From JAVBPT01 sp031549455 (GTDB taxonomy: Bacteria > Bacillota > Clostridia > Lachnospirales > JAKSVV01): 10,084 nt of DNA. The DNA lies in the NCBI GenBank assembly GCA_031549455.1, contig JAVBPT010000054.1, positions 1-10,084 on the forward strand, in the 5' to 3' direction. A program made the translations under genes and the position numbers. The notes under the pieces are model-generated. The model worked only from the letters and a program-made list of their open reading frames with translations. It had not been told where the DNA came from and ran no database searches. Of this stretch, positions 7,271-10,084 are shown one piece after another (position 1 is the first letter of the stretch; each line of letters opens with the position of its first letter).

Positions 7271-8686
7271 ATGAGACCATTTAAAAAACTAGACCAAAAT
7301 ATAAGTTATTTAAAGGATAATCTTCCCATTGAAAAAAGTTTTGATGTAATTGGACGAGAAATCACTATCTGTGGACGAGATGGGTACTTTATTTTTGTGG
7401 ATGGTTTTGCCAAGGATGATGTGCTGGTGCATGTACTTCGTTCCCTGCAATCTGCTCATCATCTCTGCTCTAAAAGCCTAACCACCCTACTCATTAAAGA
7501 GGATATTGCCTATATTGAAGCGGAAGAGTGTGAGGAGTTAGAAAAGATTGAACAGTCCATTCTTTCGGGTCAGCTTGCACTTTTTATCGATCAACAAGAA
7601 AAGGCAATTCTGATCGATTCAAGGGAATACCCTGTTCGTTCCATTGAAGAGGCCGATACCGAAAAAGTAACCAATGGTTCAAAAGACGGTTTTGTGGAAA
7701 CCATTGTTTTTAATACGGCTCTAATTAGGAGGCGTGTTCGTGACAAAAATCTGATTTTTGAGATGCGCAGCGTGGGCAACCTTTCCAAAACGGATGTTTG
7801 TCTGGCTTATCTAGACGGAAAGGCCGAACCCAAATTTTTGGATTCCCTTAGACGAAAACTCGAGCATATAAATGTGGAGTCCCTCGTCATGGCGGAAAAA
7901 AGCTTGGAAGAACTTTTGGTTAAAAGGAGCTGGTACAATCCCTTCCCCCAAATGCGTTACACCCAAAGACCTGACATTGCGGTCTCTTACCTTTATGAGG
8001 GACATGTGCTCATCCTAGTAGATACCTCCCCCTCCGTTATGATTACACCCACCACTTTCTTTTATTATATGCAATTTGCTGAAGACTATATCCAGGTCCC
8101 AGTGGTCGGAACCTATTATAAAATGGCACGTTTCTTGGCTTTTCTTATCTCACTTTTGCTTGTACCTAGCTGGTTTTTGCTCGCAGAACATCCAGAGATT
8201 GTGCCGAAATTTCTGGACTTTATTGGCACCAAGGAGCCCGGAACGTTCTCCCTACTAATCCAGTTCATTTCACTCGAATTTGGGTTCGACCTCCTAAAAA
8301 TGTCCTCTATGCATACCCCAACTTATCTTGGAGGTGCCTTTGGAATCATCGGCGGGTTGCTCCTTGGAGACTTTGCAATCAAAGTGGGCATTTTTGTACC
8401 CGAAACCATTTTTTATATGGCCCTCACTGCTGTTGCATCCTACTGTATTCCGAACTCAGACCTAACGCATGCCATCCGAATCCTCCGTTTCCTCCTATTG
8501 ATTTTGGTGGGAATTTTCGGAATCTATGGTTATCTCTCTGGACTGCTTTATATTTTCATTCTTTTGCTCACAACAAAAACGCTTGATCACAAGCGTCCTT
8601 ATTTATGGCCCCTTATTCCTCTCGACATCAAGGCTTTATCCAATCTCATTATCCGAAAAAAAGTATCCAATAAGGAAGTGTCATGA
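7271..8686 (+). CDS. spoVAF: Spore germination protein SpoVAF (GerA family)
   Basis: This is a membrane protein of the spore inner membrane, in the GerA/SpoVAF family. In Bacillus, SpoVAF pairs with FigP to form an ion channel that amplifies germination signalling. The 471-residue length fits. Residues 1-240 form the soluble GerA N-terminal region, with the hallmark GFVETIVFNTALIRRRVRD (140-158) and NPFPQMRYTQRPDIA (223-237). Residues 240-440 are hydrophobic, with segments around 285-305, 353-372, 375-393 and 403-433. SpoVAF-like features over a nutrient-receptor A subunit are the block LEFGFDLLKMSSMHTP (335-350), the C-terminus KRPYLWPLIPLDIKALSNLI (441-460), and the absence of GerB or GerC genes nearby. 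AAAAGGA (7259-7265) lies five bases before the ATG. The gene stands alone rather than in a spoVA operon. I could not find a convincing sigma-G promoter in the 106-base divergent gap. Confidence 0.9.
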   Translation: MRPFKKLDQNISYLKDNLPIEKSFDVIGREITICGRDGYFIFVDGFAKDDVLVHVLRSLQSAHHLCSKSLTTLLIKEDIAYIEAEECEELEKIEQSILSGQLALFIDQQEKAILIDSREYPVRSIEEADTEKVTNGSKDGFVETIVFNTALIRRRVRDKNLIFEMRSVGNLSKTDVCLAYLDGKAEPKFLDSLRRKLEHINVESLVMAEKSLEELLVKRSWYNPFPQMRYTQRPDIAVSYLYEGHVLILVDTSPSVMITPTTFFYYMQFAEDYIQVPVVGTYYKMARFLAFLISLLLVPSWFLLAEHPEIVPKFLDFIGTKEPGTFSLLIQFISLEFGFDLLKMSSMHTPTYLGGAFGIIGGLLLGDFAIKVGIFVPETIFYMALTAVASYCIPNSDLTHAIRILRFLLLILVGIFGIYGYLSGLLYIFILLLTTKTLDHKRPYLWPLIPLDIKALSNLIIRKKVSNKEVS

Positions 8687-8703
8687 TACGGTTTTTTCCT
8701 TAT
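8670..8703. repeat. Inverted repeat spanning the convergent stop codons
   Basis: Arms ATAAGGAA (8670-8677) and TTCCTTAT (8696-8703) are perfect complements around an 18-base loop that holds the shared TCATGA and further partial pairing (GTGT with ATAC). Neither strand has a T run directly after this stem. On the minus strand, a second weak stem (GTATC 8689-8685 with GATAC 8667-8663) is followed at once by seven T residues (8662-8656). It may act as a weak terminator for the YibE/F transcript inside the 3' end of spoVAF. A weak call: the stems are AT-rich and this is coding DNA. Confidence 0.3.
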
Positions 8704-9856
8704 CGCCCAGGGTGTATAAAGTGGCGCTAATAAAAGTGGTGAGTGGCATGGTTAAAAGAATACCAAAACTACCAATCAACGCTTGCATAAACTCCACAAT
8801 CACGAGCTCCCGATTTAAAAGCTCTGTAAAGGAGGTAATATAAACCGTTAAAAGAAGAACAATCGATAAAGAGCTCCCAATATAAGCCAGAACAAGGGTG
8901 TTCGTCATCGTCCCCATCACGTCCTGTCCGATATTCATACCAGATTTTAAAAGCGCAGCAAACTCGACGTTTTCCGATGTCTCTTTAACCTCCCACAGAG
9001 CGGAGGCAATAGACATCCCAACATCCATAATCGCTCCCACCGCCCCGATTAGAATGGCCGCAAAGATAATCGCCCTCAGATCAATCGCCTCATCAAGCGG
9101 AAGATACAATAAAAGCTGCGTCTCCTCATTCACTAGACCGCTTAGTCCAATCCATTGGTTTGCGAAGAAAGTGAGCAAGCCAATCAGAAAGATACCCACC
9201 AAGCACCCCAAGATGGCGGCAATCGATTTCCTATTAATGCCATTCACAATGAAAAGAGTGGTTACAACAGAATAGACACAGACCAGAATGGAAAAAAGAT
9301 AAATGTTTTTTCCGGACAAAAGGGCCGGAATAAACACAGCAAAGATTGCAGTACAGGTAAGTCCCAATGATAAAATGGCGTTGAATCCTTTTATTCGCCC
9401 AAACAGAAGCAGTAAAATGGTAAACACCATCACCAGAATGAGGATCTTATTGATTCTTATGTAGTCAATAAAGTACCATTCATCATCTGTATAGCTTGAA
9501 AGCACCACGCTGTTTCCAACTGCTATTTCTTTTGCATTATAAATATACATGCCACTAATGTTTTGAACGCCTTTGACCTTTTCCCCCTTCTGGGCCCCGC
9601 TCTTCACCTCTGCCTCAAAATAGATCTCTTTATTGTTAATCTCTGATCCATCTTCTAAGGTACTTTTATCATCCCATTTGTATAAAATATCCGTAATAAC
9701 CGCCTGAATTGTCTCCTGGCTTTGCCTATTTTCAAAAATAGTAAGGTTTTTCGTAGCCACCATATTGCCAACATAAAGCAACAAGACGGAAACCAAAACA
9801 ATCGCAAAGTAGGACGCGACATGTACCCATTCATTTCGACTTATTTTTATTTTCAT
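8681..9856 (-). CDS. YibE/F family multipass membrane protein
   Basis: The YibE/F family consists of conserved Firmicute membrane proteins of unproven function, sometimes suspected to be transporters. From the chosen start it has 391 residues. A membrane anchor (about 12-30) is followed by an extracytoplasmic domain (about 35-135) that resembles an OB/beta-type fold region. A run of about seven hydrophobic segments starts near residue 137. Family-typical blocks are GAVGAIMDVGMSIASALWEV (about 271-290), IGQDVMGTMTNTLVLAYIG (about 309-327) and the C-terminal GSFGILLTMPLTT. Two in-frame ATGs exist: 9862 touches the GAGGG site, while 9856 sits six bases after it, so I use 9856. The stop TGA overlaps the spoVAF stop on the opposite strand. 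The gene appears monocistronic, with its own promoter candidate at 9877-9905. I cannot assign a substrate. Confidence 0.88.
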   Translation of the reverse strand: MKIKISRNEWVHVASYFAIVLVSVLLLYVGNMVATKNLTIFENRQSQETIQAVITDILYKWDDKSTLEDGSEINNKEIYFEAEVKSGAQKGEKVKGVQNISGMYIYNAKEIAVGNSVVLSSYTDDEWYFIDYIRINKILILVMVFTILLLLFGRIKGFNAILSLGLTCTAIFAVFIPALLSGKNIYLFSILVCVYSVVTTLFIVNGINRKSIAAILGCLVGIFLIGLLTFFANQWIGLSGLVNEETQLLLYLPLDEAIDLRAIIFAAILIGAVGAIMDVGMSIASALWEVKETSENVEFAALLKSGMNIGQDVMGTMTNTLVLAYIGSSLSIVLLLTVYITSFTELLNRELVIVEFMQALIGSFGILLTMPLTTFISATLYTLGDKEKTVS

Positions 9857-9862
9857 AATCAT

Positions 9863-9867
9863 CCCTC
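9863..9867 (-). promoter_or_regulatory. Ribosome binding site deciding the YibE/F start
   Basis: GAGGG on the minus strand (9867-9863) is followed by the six bases ATGATT and then ATG (9856). The more upstream ATG (9862) directly abuts the site and is too close to be used efficiently. Confidence 0.7.
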
Positions 9868-9876
9868 AATGATTGT

Positions 9877-9905
9877 ATCTTAGCACAGTCAAAAAATCTA
9901 TGCAA
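9877..9905 (-). promoter_or_regulatory. Candidate promoter for the YibE/F gene
   Basis: On the minus strand, TTGCAT (9905-9900) is followed by a 17-base spacer and TAAGAT (9882-9877), preceded by TG at the extended -10 position (TGCTAAGAT). Each hexamer departs from consensus at up to two positions, but spacing and extended -10 are good. The -35 box begins two bases after the upstream terminator stem. A TTGACT at 9892-9887 is too close to any -10 to serve as its partner. Confidence 0.45.
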
Positions 9906-9907
9906 GC

Positions 9908-9935
9908 AAAAAGAGAAACAAATGTTTCTCTTTTT
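9908..9935 (-). terminator. Intrinsic terminator after the SLH-domain gene
   Basis: A near-perfect hairpin: AAAAAGAGAAAC and GTTTCTCTTTTT pair over 12 bp around a four-base loop (AAAT on the plus strand). The T run of the descending arm serves as the U-tract. It starts seven bases after the TAG of the SLH gene on the minus strand. It is symmetrical enough to work in both directions, but no plus-strand gene approaches it. Confidence 0.85.
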
Positions 9936-9942
9936 ACAATCA

Positions 9943-10084
9943 CTATGCAGTTGTTTTTGCTAACAATAGTCTATAGAATCGAGCCATCATCACGCCTAGT
10001 TCTATTCTTGTAATCTTATTTCTTGGTTTCATGGTTCCGTCTTCGTATCCAGTTGTAATGCCAAGTTTACTTGCCGCTGCAACC
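9943..10084 (-). CDS. SLH-domain (S-layer homology) surface protein, C-terminal end only
   Basis: Only the last 46 residues and the stop are in the window; the gene enters from the right edge. The fragment reads AASKLGITTGYEDGTMKP, then NKITRIELGVMMARF. This is the second half of an SLH repeat, with the G-Y-x-D-G-T/F-x-P turn and the I-T-R-x-E-L-x-x-M-x-x-R helix. SLH domains anchor exported proteins to pyruvylated secondary cell-wall polymers, so the product is probably cell-surface. A short tail (YRLLLAKTTA) ends the protein. The usual phenylalanine after DGT is methionine here, and the alanine after TR is isoleucine, both mild departures. The N-terminal function is outside the window. Confidence 0.9.
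   Translation of the reverse strand, partial: VAAASKLGITTGYEDGTMKPRNKITRIELGVMMARFYRLLLAKTTA

Noticed and set aside
8526..8843. 105-aa plus-strand ORF across the spoVAF/YibE/F junction
   Set aside because: It overlaps two well-supported genes in other frames, has no binding site and looks like nothing known.

Overview
This AT-rich window reads as chromosomal DNA from a spore-forming, low-GC Gram-positive bacterium of the class Clostridia, probably Lachnospirales-like. Three things point that way: a SpoVAF-type spore germination protein, the gene order der-plsY-gpsA that is common in Clostridia, and the C-terminal SLH (S-layer homology) end of a surface protein. Start and stop use fits the standard genetic code: TGA is a genuine stop in der, plsY, spoVAF and the YibE/F gene.

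Bases 1-2826 (minus strand) hold a housekeeping operon. A strong sigma-A-like promoter (2799-2826) precedes an unannotated 26-codon membrane-peptide ORF with a perfect ribosome binding site. Next come der (ribosome-assembly GTPase), plsY (acyl-phosphate:glycerol-3-phosphate acyltransferase) and gpsA (glycerol-3-phosphate dehydrogenase, running off the left edge). der/plsY and plsY/gpsA are each joined by an ATGA overlap. GpsA makes glycerol-3-phosphate and PlsY acylates it, so the last two genes are consecutive steps in phospholipid synthesis.

Bases 2876-7205 (minus strand) hold a three-gene MacB-type ABC export operon with its own promoter: ATPase, a 782-residue FtsX/MacB-type permease, and a membrane-fusion (HlyD-like) adaptor. 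The adaptor reading frame is cut by one in-frame TGA at codon 75, inside the lipoyl-like domain, while the remaining 332 codons are otherwise intact. I annotate it as a pseudogene or recoding/sequencing-error candidate.

Bases 7271-8686 (plus strand) hold a solitary spoVAF, divergent from the ABC operon. It converges on a YibE/F-family membrane protein gene (8681-9856, minus). Their stop codons share the palindrome TCATGA, a 6-bp overlap. Upstream of the YibE/F gene lie a promoter candidate and a strong A/T-flanked hairpin terminator (9908-9935). That terminator closes the SLH-domain gene running in from the right edge.

There is no gene-free stretch longer than about 210 bases. I found no clear evidence of a wholly new system, mobile element, CRISPR array or RNA gene. 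The items most worth a second look are the interrupted adaptor, the 26-aa ORF ahead of der, and the unusually short leader and ambiguous start of the ABC ATPase.
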